Assembly: GCA_910584525.1 (NCBI GenBank) | Contig: CAJUAT010000004.1 | Coordinates: forward strand, 27,613-91,612 | Direction of reading: 5' to 3' | Length of the DNA: 64,000 bases | Source: an uncultured Muribaculaceae bacterium | Lineage (GTDB): Bacteria; Bacteroidota; Bacteroidia; Bacteroidales; Muribaculaceae | Part shown: positions 1 to 9,150 of the stretch, piece after piece | Layout of the letters: every line of letters starts with the position of its first letter | How positions within the stretch are numbered: the first letter of the stretch is position 1 | Position numbers and translations under genes: made by a program | The notes under the pieces: model-generated | The model's database searches: none | The model's input: only the letters and a program-made list of their open reading frames with translations | What the model was told of the DNA's origin: nothing

Positions 1-1352
1 CCGTAACCGAGATCCCATCGTCCGTAGATTGACAGAGGCTCACGGTCCTCGGTATATGTGATAAGATCCTTGGCGGTCTCCACATCGGTCACGGTGCCCA
101 GACGCTGCCACAGCTGGTTGCGACGCATCGGACGGAGGTTCATGCTCTCCAGCTCATAACCTACCCACCACGATACCGGCTGGTTCACGCCGAAGATATG
201 GCTCGTGGAGATGAGGTGATGGTCATAGTCGAGATGGTTGGGCACGTATCCCGTGGAATCCTTCATGGTCATCTCCTTGCCATTGCTCTTGAAGAGTACA
301 AAGCGGTTGTAGCTCATGTCGAGAAGTCCGATCTCGCCGGTATTGGCGTCGATGATATGGTATCCGTTGAGGTAAGTGCCGGTATTGTCGAGCGAGCAAT
401 AGTCGTAGAACTCGTCGATGTTACGGGCGAACTGTTCGGCGGCTGCCGAGCGGTATGTGAGCCATATTCCGTCAACCTTTGTCTTGTCGTAGAGGTCCAC
501 GTGGGTCGTCTCGTTGAAGCCTATGCCATTGCCGTTGAATCCGAAGTCGGTGTTGGAGCCGAACTGTCCGGGGCAGTTGGCGTTCTGTGTCACGAAATCC
601 TCGCCGATAAAGTAGGTCACGGCACACGACTGGGCCCAGAAGCAGCACCATGAGTTGTGGGTCCATACCACATCCCCGTCGGGAAGAATCTTGGTGAAAG
701 AAGTGCAATGGTCGGGACGGTCCTTCGACGTGGATTTCTTGGCGGAGCCATAACCCATAACGAGTCCTAACTTGTCGCCGAGACAGTCGAAGAGGTCATA
801 CTGGGAGTTGATGAATATCACGTCGAGGAGCGACAGCTTGTCGGGTCCGAAACCCAGCTTGAGCTGGTCGGCGGGATAAGAGGCGAGGGCAAGATCCGAC
901 ATCTGCACCTCCTTGCGGGGAGCATTGTCGGCCGCTCCGTCATAGATGCCGAGCTGCCGGAACATCAGCCGGATGATTTTCTGTACCTTGGGATCGTCCT
1001 GACGGGCCTTGACCCATTCATAGGTATAGTTGTAGTTCTCCACGACGGTCTGGCCGGCCACCGACAGATATTCCGGTTTCACCTCTATCGAGAGGGCGTT
1101 CTGCGGAGTGGCGCCTATCAGGAAGTTGCGCCATGAGTTGTCGCGGGTGGCAAGTATGGTTTTGCCCGTCTGGACCTTCCCCTGCACATAGCCGGCATTG
1201 TACTCGTTCTGGTAGATGCTGATGTCGGGATTCTGTGCATAGATGGCATAGTTCCAGTTGTTGTCGACACACTGGGCGAAGCCGCAGGTGTACTCATCGA
1301 GCACAAACTGCGTGGGCTCCGTATTTTTGAAATTTGCTTTATAATTAGCCAT
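1..1352 (-). CDS. Phospholipase-B-like Ntn-hydrolase, copy 2 (3' end outside window)
   Basis: 450 residues are visible from the ATG at 1352; the C-terminus (about 100 residues by comparison with the neighbour) lies outside the window. It is a close paralogue of the upstream gene, sharing the N-terminal FAQCVDNNWNYA block, the NEYNAGYVQG block, a W-C-C motif at residues 235-237, and the NTGTYLNGY segment. In eukaryotic phospholipase-B-like (PLBD) proteins a Cys two residues after a Trp in an H-[TN]-[TS]-W context is the N-terminal nucleophile formed by self-cleavage; Cys237 fits that place. No signal peptide is seen, so a cytoplasmic enzyme is inferred. It follows the copy-1 gene by 38 bp and is probably its operon partner. 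The substrate is unknown; an amide- or ester-linked lipid conjugate is the likely class. Confidence 0.6.
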   Translation of the reverse strand, partial: MANYKANFKNTEPTQFVLDEYTCGFAQCVDNNWNYAIYAQNPDISIYQNEYNAGYVQGKVQTGKTILATRDNSWRNFLIGATPQNALSIEVKPEYLSVAGQTVVENYNYTYEWVKARQDDPKVQKIIRLMFRQLGIYDGAADNAPRKEVQMSDLALASYPADQLKLGFGPDKLSLLDVIFINSQYDLFDCLGDKLGLVMGYGSAKKSTSKDRPDHCTSFTKILPDGDVVWTHNSWCCFWAQSCAVTYFIGEDFVTQNANCPGQFGSNTDFGFNGNGIGFNETTHVDLYDKTKVDGIWLTYRSAAAEQFARNIDEFYDYCSLDNTGTYLNGYHIIDANTGEIGLLDMSYNRFVLFKSNGKEMTMKDSTGYVPNHLDYDHHLISTSHIFGVNQPVSWWVGYELESMNLRPMRRNQLWQRLGTVTDVETAKDLITYTEDREPLSIYGRWDLGY

Positions 1353-1390
1353 GATTTTATTTTTTTATGGAGTGAAAGGGGAGAAGAGGA

Positions 1391-3046
1391 TTATTCCATG
1401 AACATCTTCACGGGATTCCAGGCGCCGTCGATAGCGTCTGGGATGCAGTCTTCCTCTTCAGGGAGTTTGAACTTGGCCCATCGGCTTTCGCTCCAGATGA
1501 ACGGGGTGCCGTCAATGTAAGGGCTGCCGAATTTCATCAGGAAAGAAGTCTTCTTGCCGTCGATGGATGGTTTCATTGAGAGAGAGGCGAGCACTTCCTT
1601 GATTTTATCGGTGCTGAAGGCTTTTGCGTCGATAGAACCGTGAGGCTGGTAGCGCAGGAACTCCGACGTTCCCATGTTCTTGTCCCAACGGCCGGCTATA
1701 GATATAGGTTCGAGACTCTCGTTGTAGGTCACGAGGGCCTTTGCGCTCTCCATGTCGTGCACATTGGCTATGTTGCGCCATAGCTGATAGCGGCGTTTGG
1801 GAGCGCCGTCGATGGTCTGCAGCTCGCGCCATATGCGCTTGTACGAAGGATTGTTGCATCCCAACACATGGTTTTCCGTAACCATATGGTGATCCCAGTC
1901 GAGGAACGTAGGCTCGTAGCCCGTGGAGTCGGTCACGGTCAGCTTCTTGCCGTCGCCCTTGAACAGAGCGAAGCGCGCATAGCTCATGTCGATCATGCCG
2001 AACTCCCCCTTGTAGGCGTCGACTATCATGTAGGCATTGAGGTATGTGCCCGTGTTGTCGATTTTCACATAGTCGTAGAACTCGTCGATTGATTTAGCGA
2101 ACATCTCGGCGGCGGCGGCACGCCAGGTGAGCCATACGCCCAAGGTTTTCGACTCATTGTAGAAATAAGTCTCGGTGGTTTCATTGAAACCTATGCCATG
2201 GCCGTTGAAGCCAAAGTCGGTGTTGGAGCCGAACTGACCGGGGCAGAATGTGTTCTGGGTCAGGAAGTCGCTCCCTATGACATATGTCATGGCGCACGAT
2301 TGGGCAAACAGACAGCACCAGCTTGTATGGGTCCAGAAGATGTTGCCATCCTCCATTTTCTTTACAAATCCGGAGCATCTTCCCGGCTTGAGCTGTTCCT
2401 TGGAACCGTTGAGAGGAGTGTGGAGTTTCATGGCCTCGTCATCCTTGGCCACTTTGTTGAGGGCCACGCCTATCTCCTTGCCGGCGGCATCCCAGAGATC
2501 CATCTGTCCGTTGATGAAGTATATGTCGATGAAAGTCAGCGGATCATCGCCGCTGTGCATCACGGCATCTTCAGCATCCATCGATGAGAGCTTCAGGTCG
2601 TCGAATTTCACCTCCTTGACAGGTTTCTTGTCGGCGGCGCCATGATATATGCCGAGCATACGGTACATCAGGCGTATGATTCCCTGAGTCTTCTCATCGG
2701 TCTGGTTTTTCTCTGCCCAGTCGGTGAGGTAGTTGTAATTGTCGACGAGGCACTTTTGGGCGGCAGCCACAGCATCGGCGGGAGCTGTCACGGAGTCAGC
2801 ACCCGGCCCCTCGTCGAGAACGTACCAGCGCCAGGTGTTGTTGCGAGTGGCCTTGATGGTCTTTCCCGTCTGTATCTTGCCCTGCACGTAGCCGGCATTA
2901 TATTCATTCTGGTAGATGCTCACATCCGGATTCTGCGCATATACGGCATAATTCCAGTTGTTGTCGACACACTGGGCGAACCCTCTTGTGTATGCGTCGA
3001 GCACATACTCGGTAGGTTTCGTGTTTTTGAATTTCGGTGTATACAT
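1391..3046 (-). CDS. Phospholipase-B-like Ntn-hydrolase, copy 1
   Basis: Complete, 551 residues, no signal peptide. PLBD-like landmarks in order: NEYNAGYVQG near residue 50 (eukaryotic members have an AYAAGxxEG block here), HTSWCC with Cys244 and Cys245, GFNETT about 40 residues later, and NTGTYLNAYMIVDA (family pattern NSGTYNNQWMIVDY). Members of this fold self-cleave to expose a Cys nucleophile; Cys245 is the best candidate. The gene sits 35 bp after an MFS transporter gene on the same strand and 38 bp before its paralogue, so the three form a likely operon in which the transporter imports what the hydrolases cleave. A peptidase C45 or penicillin-acylase-like enzyme is an alternative within the same fold. 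Confidence 0.62.
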   Translation of the reverse strand: MYTPKFKNTKPTEYVLDAYTRGFAQCVDNNWNYAVYAQNPDVSIYQNEYNAGYVQGKIQTGKTIKATRNNTWRWYVLDEGPGADSVTAPADAVAAAQKCLVDNYNYLTDWAEKNQTDEKTQGIIRLMYRMLGIYHGAADKKPVKEVKFDDLKLSSMDAEDAVMHSGDDPLTFIDIYFINGQMDLWDAAGKEIGVALNKVAKDDEAMKLHTPLNGSKEQLKPGRCSGFVKKMEDGNIFWTHTSWCCLFAQSCAMTYVIGSDFLTQNTFCPGQFGSNTDFGFNGHGIGFNETTETYFYNESKTLGVWLTWRAAAAEMFAKSIDEFYDYVKIDNTGTYLNAYMIVDAYKGEFGMIDMSYARFALFKGDGKKLTVTDSTGYEPTFLDWDHHMVTENHVLGCNNPSYKRIWRELQTIDGAPKRRYQLWRNIANVHDMESAKALVTYNESLEPISIAGRWDKNMGTSEFLRYQPHGSIDAKAFSTDKIKEVLASLSMKPSIDGKKTSFLMKFGSPYIDGTPFIWSESRWAKFKLPEEEDCIPDAIDGAWNPVKMFME

Positions 3047-3081
3047 AGTTTTTAGATAAGGTTTCTGTAAGAAACTGTGAA

Positions 3082-4635
3082 TTATTTGTCTGGTTGATTG
3101 GCGGCAGGCTTGTCGTTACCGGCGTCAGGCTTTGGAGTGGCGTCGGTATCTTTCTGTTGTTCCTCTTTGAGGAGGGAGTCGGCGCGCTTCACAAAAGTCT
3201 GGGCTTCGTTTTCAAGCTTGGAGGCCTCGGAGATGAGATCGTTGGCCTTGACAGTGTCGAGAGTCTTCGAGAAGGCGGAGGGTTTATCGGGTAGGGGAGC
3301 CACGGATGCGCCGGGGTCAGCTGGCACGGTAGAGACGGCCGCGGCTTTTGCCGGTGCGGCTGCAGTGGCTGATGCAGTGGCGGCTGCCGGAGCGGCGCCC
3401 TGCATGGCAGGCTCCTCATGCGCATGAATCTTGACAATTATGCCCCGGATAATCACTATCACCAGCGATACTATGGCTATGCCAGTGCATATCCAGAAAG
3501 CAAGATTAGGGTCTGTGTTGGTGCTCTTGTGGAAGAGTTTTGCTATGAGGTCGATACAAGGGGCGGCTACCACATTGCCTATCGAGTCCATCGACGCGAA
3601 CCATGCCAGCGTCAACGTCAGTGCGACACGCGATGATGCCACCGACAGCTTGTTGTAGTAATAAGGCTGCGCTATACCGTAGAAATAGGTGGCAATCAGA
3701 ATGCCTATGCCCACTATCACCACTTCGCTCGTGATTGATATCATCAGGAAGCCGACGGCTATGGCAGCCATAACTATTATGGCGATACCTTTCTTGACAT
3801 ACCGGAGGAACCAGTTGAGGGTATATCCTGAAAGCATGATTCCGAAGAAGAGGATGGCGGTGAGGTCGCCGGCAGTAGATGAGTTGGTGTAGCGGAATGG
3901 AATGTACAGACTTATCGCAGCAATCACGAAGGTAATGACGAAGTAATAGATGCAATATCTCACAAGCATGGGCACGTTGACCTCCTTGCTGAACTTGTAA
4001 TGCACTTTCTTGACGCCGAGCGAGTTGGCGTCGCCCTGCCGGATAGCCGAAGGTTCGGTGATGTATTTCTTGAAGCCTTTGGCAAAGAACAGAGGCACGA
4101 GTGGCAGCAGGTATATGATGAAGGGTAGATGCCAGTTGATTTTCGCGAGATATCCTGTGGCGATCACGCACCCCATCAATACGAGGTTGAGGGTTGCGGA
4201 CGTTGCACCATATTGTTTTGAGCGCTCCTTGCCGCCGAACATGTCGGCGATGAATGCCGTAGACAGCGGGCTCAGAATGCCGGCGAAGATACCTATCAGG
4301 AAGCTGAGCACTATGAGCATCAGCATGCTTTTCACGAAAAAGAAGGCAACGCCCGATAGCCCGTAAAGAAGACATGTCCACGTGCTCAGTTTGCTGTTGT
4401 TGAATTTGGTGCCTATCCAGCCGCCCAGGAATACGAAGGGAATGGCCGCGATGTTCGGCCCGATTTCAAGAAGCTGAGTCTCCAGAGGAGTGGTACCGGG
4501 AAATATTCTGGTCAGATCGCCCATAATCGGCGAGATGGCAAGCCCCGGTATGGATGTGATGATGAATATCACATATAGGTTGAACACCGCCCATAACGGG
4601 AGAGTGCCGTTACCGTAACCTGATTTGATAGTCAT
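3082..4635 (-). CDS. MFS transporter with Ala/Pro-rich C-terminal tail
   Basis: 517 residues with about 12 hydrophobic segments up to about residue 405. The first helix region has the string LAISPIMGDL followed by ETQLLEIGPNIAAIPF, shared with the divergent transporter at 4910, so the two are paralogues. The last about 110 residues are hydrophilic: an Ala/Pro-rich linker (AAAPAKAAA) and then a helical, charged, possibly coiled-coil segment ending in a Pro/Asp/Lys tail. Such a tail is unusual for MFS proteins. It is the first gene of a likely operon with two phospholipase-B-like hydrolases. The substrate is unknown; an acyl conjugate handled by the hydrolases is an inference from context. Confidence 0.75.
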   Translation of the reverse strand: MTIKSGYGNGTLPLWAVFNLYVIFIITSIPGLAISPIMGDLTRIFPGTTPLETQLLEIGPNIAAIPFVFLGGWIGTKFNNSKLSTWTCLLYGLSGVAFFFVKSMLMLIVLSFLIGIFAGILSPLSTAFIADMFGGKERSKQYGATSATLNLVLMGCVIATGYLAKINWHLPFIIYLLPLVPLFFAKGFKKYITEPSAIRQGDANSLGVKKVHYKFSKEVNVPMLVRYCIYYFVITFVIAAISLYIPFRYTNSSTAGDLTAILFFGIMLSGYTLNWFLRYVKKGIAIIVMAAIAVGFLMISITSEVVIVGIGILIATYFYGIAQPYYYNKLSVASSRVALTLTLAWFASMDSIGNVVAAPCIDLIAKLFHKSTNTDPNLAFWICTGIAIVSLVIVIIRGIIVKIHAHEEPAMQGAAPAAATASATAAAPAKAAAVSTVPADPGASVAPLPDKPSAFSKTLDTVKANDLISEASKLENEAQTFVKRADSLLKEEQQKDTDATPKPDAGNDKPAANQPDK

Positions 4636-4909
4636 GACTTTATGGTTTTGTGGTTGTGTTTCATAGTAATTGTCACTTATGAGAAATGTAAGATGATTTT
4701 CTTTGCATCGGTGTTTTCCATATATTATAATTGTCTAACAAGCGAAATTCTTTTTGGTTGTTATGAAAATCCAATATTTACTGTCAAGGTGCATAAATAC
4801 ATGAACATTCCCGAAAAGAAGAATGTTCTGAAAATAGAATATGAGTCTTGAAGATGGCTCTTCTTCTGCATTGGATTCCGCTTTACAATGACCTTAACTC
4901 TTAGAAAAT
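4636..4909. other. Divergent intergenic region between two MFS genes
   Basis: This AT-rich 274-bp gap must hold the promoters for both divergent transporter genes. I could not find a convincing TTTG-N20-TAnnTTTG pair in either direction. A 69-codon open frame lies here (4642-4851) but has no ribosome-binding context or recognisable protein features, and I do not call it a gene. Confidence 0.4.
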
Positions 4910-6253
4910 ATGAAATACGTAGAAACCGGCTATGGCAAGATTCCCTACATATCGTTGCTGGCGATACTGTCGATATCGCTGGTTGTGAATCTGCCCGGTC
5001 TGGCCATATCGCCTATAATGGGTAAATTGAATCAGGTTTTCCATAACGTGACAGAGATGGAAATCCAGCTTCTTACGGTACTGCCCAACGTGGTGACCAT
5101 TCCGTTCATTCTGTGTAGCGGCAAGATATGTACGCCACGCAACCAGATGTGGATTCTTGGTATAGGTCTGGGCATATATGCCTTGACCGGCGTGCTCTAT
5201 TTCTTCGCCAAGTCGATGATAGAGCTTATCCTTCTCAGCTGTCTGCTCGGCGTGGGGTGCGGTCTGGTGATACCGTTGGCCGCCAGTCTCATATCCCAGC
5301 GTTTTATCGGCAAGGCTCGCACAAAACAGCTGGGCATGAAGTCAAGCCTCTCAAACTTCTCCGTGATATTCGCCACGCTATTCGTAGGATGGGTGGCGTC
5401 GGTCAACTGGCATCTGTCGTTTATCGTCTACATGTTGCCGCTGGTGCCGCTGGTGATGATACCCTTCATGACCGACCGATATATCGACAGCCACAAGATA
5501 CTGCGTCCCGTGCCACCCATGGAGCCTAAGGCAGAACCTGCCACGCCCTCTGCCGACGATGTCAACAAGAGCATGGCCGCACGCAAACCGGCAACCCCCA
5601 ACTTCCATTTCCAGGGATCCGTGGCCGTCAAGCTCCTCATCGGTGTCATGGCTCTTTATCTCGTCATGACATATGCCACTGAAGTGGTGTCATACTATCT
5701 TCCCTTCGACATGGAGCATTACGGCCTCTCCACAGGTGATGTCGGCGTAGCCACAGCAATGTTCTTCGCATCGGCAACCGTGTCTGGTTTCTTCCTCACA
5801 TCAATAATCTCATTCTTCAAGGAGAAAACCATGCAGGTGGCCGTATTCCTGTGCGTGGCCGGTCTGCTGATTTGCGGACTCATCCATTACGACATATCCT
5901 ACATCCTGGGCATCTTCGTGATGGGACTCGGCTATGGAGTAATACAGCCGCTGATTTACGACAAGACCTCCTTCCTGGCTCCTACCTCCGCGAAATCCAC
6001 AGCCTATTTCTCATATCTGCTTACCTGCAACTATGTAGGCATCTCGTGTGTGCCGTTCATCGTGGGAGGCATGAAGAAGCTGTTCCATGCCGGAGGCGAC
6101 CCCAATTTCTCATTCCTCTTCAATGCCGGAGTATGTGTGGTGGTGCTCGTGATAGCCATCATAGGCAGGAAATCCTATGTTTTCGAGGCCGACCCGACAT
6201 TCGCCAACAGCGCTGCGAAAAATCCGGCTTCTTCTTCTTCAACCGCGCTCTAA
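4910..6253 (+). CDS. MFS transporter
   Basis: 447 residues, about 12 membrane helices, with a central hydrophilic loop at residues 195-235 (PVPPMEPKAEP then a Ser/Thr/Ala-rich stretch) between the two six-helix halves. The N-terminal LAISPIMGKL and the following E-I-Q-L-L-T-V-L-P motif match the oppositely oriented transporter, so this is a diverged paralogue without the long C-terminal tail. The start MKYVETGYGKIP is supported by an A-rich leader just upstream. The substrate is not predictable from sequence; shared control with the hydrolase operon is plausible because the genes are divergent across 274 bp. Confidence 0.8.
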   Translation: MKYVETGYGKIPYISLLAILSISLVVNLPGLAISPIMGKLNQVFHNVTEMEIQLLTVLPNVVTIPFILCSGKICTPRNQMWILGIGLGIYALTGVLYFFAKSMIELILLSCLLGVGCGLVIPLAASLISQRFIGKARTKQLGMKSSLSNFSVIFATLFVGWVASVNWHLSFIVYMLPLVPLVMIPFMTDRYIDSHKILRPVPPMEPKAEPATPSADDVNKSMAARKPATPNFHFQGSVAVKLLIGVMALYLVMTYATEVVSYYLPFDMEHYGLSTGDVGVATAMFFASATVSGFFLTSIISFFKEKTMQVAVFLCVAGLLICGLIHYDISYILGIFVMGLGYGVIQPLIYDKTSFLAPTSAKSTAYFSYLLTCNYVGISCVPFIVGGMKKLFHAGGDPNFSFLFNAGVCVVVLVIAIIGRKSYVFEADPTFANSAAKNPASSSSTAL

Positions 6254-6296
6254 GATGGATTACCACGAGCTGCCGCTCATGGACGGCGGCTGGATA

Positions 6297-6328
6297 TTTG
6301 CTGAAGTCGCGGGTTTTTCATAATTTTG
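6297..6328 (+). promoter_or_regulatory. Bacteroidetes-type promoter of the leucine-rich-repeat gene
   Basis: TTTG at 6297-6300, a 20-bp spacer, then TAATTTTG at 6321-6328. This fits the Bacteroidetes sigma-ABfr consensus (TTTG, 19-21 bp, TAnnTTTG). Transcription would start about 25 bp before the ATG at 6360. Confidence 0.75.
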
Positions 6329-6359
6329 CGTTGCTGCGCATACTGCGGTGATGTGAAAT

Positions 6360-7340
6360 ATGAAAAAACTCTATAACATAATCGCCGCCATCGCGCTGGC
6401 ATCTGCCATTACGGCCAGTGCCCAGAGTGATGGCGGCGAAGTGATTGCCGGCGTGTATACCTACTCGGCGGTGCAGAACGGCGTCCCTCTATCGTTCCAT
6501 CATAACCATATCGTGTACGAGAACATAGGGCAGTCAAGTGTCATAGCCCCCAATGTTTTCAAGGCCAAGGCGATATGGGGCACCGACCATCAGTTCAAGG
6601 GTCCGCTCGTGATTCCAACCCATGTGAGAATCGGGATATATACCTTCGATGTCGACAGGATATCCTCAGCCGCATTCCAGCAAACTGAAGTGACTTCGGT
6701 GGTGATAAAGGCGGGGGTGCACTCCATACCGCAGAACTGTTTCAACTTCTGCGACAAGCTGGAGACTGTCAGGCTGGAATCGTCGGACATTCATTTCATC
6801 GACAATGCAGCCTTCAACGGATGCATCAAACTGCGCAGCATCAATCTTCCCGCCGGCATGAAACGAATCGGCGACTATGCATTCCGGGAGTGCCTGAAAC
6901 TCGAGGAAATCATCATACCCAAGAATGTGGCCGAAATAGGGCCTTACGCTTTCAACCGTTGCAAGTCGCTCAGAAGCCTTACATTTCATACGGGGCACTT
7001 CCGCACTATTCCCGAATACTGTTTCCAGACATGCGAGAGTCTCCGGGATGTAAAGATACCGGAAGGAGTCTCCACGCTGGGAGAATGCAGTTTCAATCAG
7101 TCGGGACTGCGCAGCATCACGTTGCCCTCCACGATGCGGCGGATAGAGAGCAATGCCTTGTCGGAGACGCCGATCACCGACATCTATTGCCATGCCATGA
7201 CTCCGCCATGGGTAGCACCCAATTTTACTTACGAGCAGTGTGCCGTGATAAGGGTGCATGTGCCGGCAGCCGCCGTGGAGGCCTACCGCACAGACTCCTT
7301 CTGGCATAACTTCCCCAACATCATGAAAATCGAGGATTAA
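6360..7340 (+). CDS. Secreted BspA-type leucine-rich-repeat protein
   Basis: 326 residues. Residues 1-21 form a signal peptide (MKKLYNIIAAIALASA, cleavage after SAQ). From about residue 95 there are repeated LRR_5 (BspA-type) units: phrases such as IPQNCFNFCDKLETVRL, IDNAAFNGCIKLRSINLP, IGDYAFRECLKLEEIIIP and IGPYAFNRCKSLRSLTF recur every 22-24 residues. The C-terminus carries the common closing pattern of these proteins (CAVIRVHVPAAAVEAYR...W). The family is exported or cell-surface and often involved in adhesion or protein binding; no enzymatic motif is seen. It has its own promoter. Confidence 0.88.
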   Translation: MKKLYNIIAAIALASAITASAQSDGGEVIAGVYTYSAVQNGVPLSFHHNHIVYENIGQSSVIAPNVFKAKAIWGTDHQFKGPLVIPTHVRIGIYTFDVDRISSAAFQQTEVTSVVIKAGVHSIPQNCFNFCDKLETVRLESSDIHFIDNAAFNGCIKLRSINLPAGMKRIGDYAFRECLKLEEIIIPKNVAEIGPYAFNRCKSLRSLTFHTGHFRTIPEYCFQTCESLRDVKIPEGVSTLGECSFNQSGLRSITLPSTMRRIESNALSETPITDIYCHAMTPPWVAPNFTYEQCAVIRVHVPAAAVEAYRTDSFWHNFPNIMKIED

Positions 7341-7430
7341 TCCGGCCAAATCCCGATAAATCCCGATAAATCAGGAATAATCCCGATAAATCAGGAATAA
7401 TTTCGTTAAATCTTGATAAATCCCGCTAAA
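7341..7430 (+). repeat. 10-bp tandem repeat leader
   Basis: Nine consecutive 10-bp units with consensus TCCCGATAAA or TCAGGAATAA fill the gap between the leucine-rich-repeat gene and the next start codon. Exact repeats include the 20-bp pair TCCCGATAAATCAGGAATAA, present twice in a row. The unit is AT-rich and ends 11 bp before the ATG at 7442. Confidence 0.85.
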
Positions 7431-7441
7431 CCAATACAACA

Positions 7442-9148
7442 ATGAACAAAATATCAAAAGCAATAATCCTGTCAGCCATGGCCCTGACAGGCCTCACGAG
7501 CTGTAATGGGCTGGGAATCGCCGGCCTGTGGAACAGCGAAGACGAACTTGAGTACATACCCGTATCGGAAGATGGCGAAAGATGGGGATTCCTTGGCCGC
7601 GACCATAAGGTGGTGCTGGCCGATGAATTCAAGCATAAGCCGTCGGCGGTGGTCAACGGCCATTTCAGCGTCCGCGAAGGGAAAGGTTATGCCCTTTACA
7701 AATTCTCGGGAAAACGGCCGGAAGTCGTCAAGGGGTGCGACAACCTCGAATGCGTCGGTGTGTTCAGAGGTGGTCTGGCTCCCGTCACCAAAAAGGGGAA
7801 GCGCATCTCCGTGATAAATCCCCAGGGAGAGACCCGGTTTGAGCTCAACCCCGTGGGCGGCAAGGAGATAAAGGTATGTGCCCTCGGATTTACCGACGGT
7901 AGGCTCATGGTCATCAATGAAGATGGAAAGATGGGTTTTGTCGACGAGAAAGGGAATTATGTGGTACGTCCCACCTACGACGATGCCAATCCTTTCAATG
8001 AGGGCGTGGCCATAGTGGCACGTGAAAAAGATAACGGCAAACGTTACAGCGTCATCAACGAAGCCGGCGAGGTGATTTTCAACATGAGGGATTCCTACCG
8101 GCCCATCAAGGATGACGTGGGTGATGCCTTGGGTGGCTCCTTGATGTACAACGGCGGCTATATCTTCGTGCGCGACGACGACCGCATCCTCGCCATTGAC
8201 AAGAAGGGTGAGTCGCGGAAAATGTCGTCGAAAGTCAAGGATGTTCATGACTGGGATGATGAATATATCGTCTTCAGCAACGAATCGGGGGAGCAGGGGG
8301 TAATCGACTATGACGGCGAGCGGATTGTATCGCCTAAATATGAGAGGATACAGATTATCGGCAATGACGACTTTCTGTGTGTCGACGACGACAAGGCCCG
8401 GATAGTCAACGGCAAAGGAGAGACTACCGCCACAATCGACATCAGCGACGGCAAGTGCATTTGCCTTGACCCGGCCATCGGCATAGCCGCCCAGGAGAAA
8501 AGCTCAGTGAATTTCTACAAGCTTAATGGCGAGCGCGTCTGTGATACCGATTTCAAGGACTTGGATATATTGGCCTCGGCTTGCAGTGTCGTATATTCCG
8601 ACAAGGATAATAAAGGCGGCTCAGATATGGTTTCCGAAGATGATGTTTACGCGGTTACACCGGCTGAAGATACCGTTGTGGCGGCGGTCGAGACAGTGGA
8701 AGCCGACTCCTACGGCGGGTCGTCCGACTTCCCGCAGGCAACTGGCGTGATAGTGAGCGGCACTTCGGAAGAGGCCTACAACTCTTATCCCACAGAAGTG
8801 ACCGATTACTCTATAGGCGACAACTGGGGCGACAGCGATGCCGTGCTCAATGCAAGAAGCCGTAGCGGTTACAAGACTTTCTATGGCTCCGGCACAATCT
8901 CCAACCACGCCGTACAGGTCTACGGCGTTATTGACAACAATGGCCACGTGCTGGGAAGGTATTACAACGAGAACGGCATCAAGCTCGACATGAACGGCCT
9001 GATTGACTATAACAAGGATATGGTAATCAAGCTCGGACATGGTAGCGAAACGTCCTACTGGATATTGATGCACCAGGGTAATGGCCGTTATGTAGGCACC
9101 TGGGGCAAGAAGTGCAAACCCTCGGAAGTAACATTCACCTTCAGCTGA
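7442..9148 (+). CDS. WG-repeat-like outer-membrane lipoprotein
   Basis: 568 residues with a lipoprotein signal peptide and lipobox LTSC (Cys21). The first about 350 residues contain repeats of the WG / KWG type: phrases like RWGFLGRDHKVVLADEF, KMGFVDEKGNYVVRPTYDDANPFNEGVAIV and EQGVIDYDGERIVSPKYERI. These form beta-propeller-like repeats in cell-surface proteins. Residues about 385-450 are an acidic, Ser/Thr/Ala-rich linker. The last about 110 residues form a separate domain (SGYKTFYGSGTISNHAVQVYGVIDNNGHVLGRYYNENG...) like a beta-rich module in other Bacteroidales lipoproteins. No catalytic motif is seen; a ligand- or protein-binding role is inferred. Its leader consists of 10-bp tandem repeats. 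Confidence 0.7.
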   Translation: MNKISKAIILSAMALTGLTSCNGLGIAGLWNSEDELEYIPVSEDGERWGFLGRDHKVVLADEFKHKPSAVVNGHFSVREGKGYALYKFSGKRPEVVKGCDNLECVGVFRGGLAPVTKKGKRISVINPQGETRFELNPVGGKEIKVCALGFTDGRLMVINEDGKMGFVDEKGNYVVRPTYDDANPFNEGVAIVAREKDNGKRYSVINEAGEVIFNMRDSYRPIKDDVGDALGGSLMYNGGYIFVRDDDRILAIDKKGESRKMSSKVKDVHDWDDEYIVFSNESGEQGVIDYDGERIVSPKYERIQIIGNDDFLCVDDDKARIVNGKGETTATIDISDGKCICLDPAIGIAAQEKSSVNFYKLNGERVCDTDFKDLDILASACSVVYSDKDNKGGSDMVSEDDVYAVTPAEDTVVAAVETVEADSYGGSSDFPQATGVIVSGTSEEAYNSYPTEVTDYSIGDNWGDSDAVLNARSRSGYKTFYGSGTISNHAVQVYGVIDNNGHVLGRYYNENGIKLDMNGLIDYNKDMVIKLGHGSETSYWILMHQGNGRYVGTWGKKCKPSEVTFTFS

Positions 9149-9150
9149 TC

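Noticed and set aside
4642..4851. 69-codon open frame between the two divergent MFS genes
   Set aside because: No ribosome-binding context, no homologous features, AT-rich composition typical of non-coding DNA; most likely chance.
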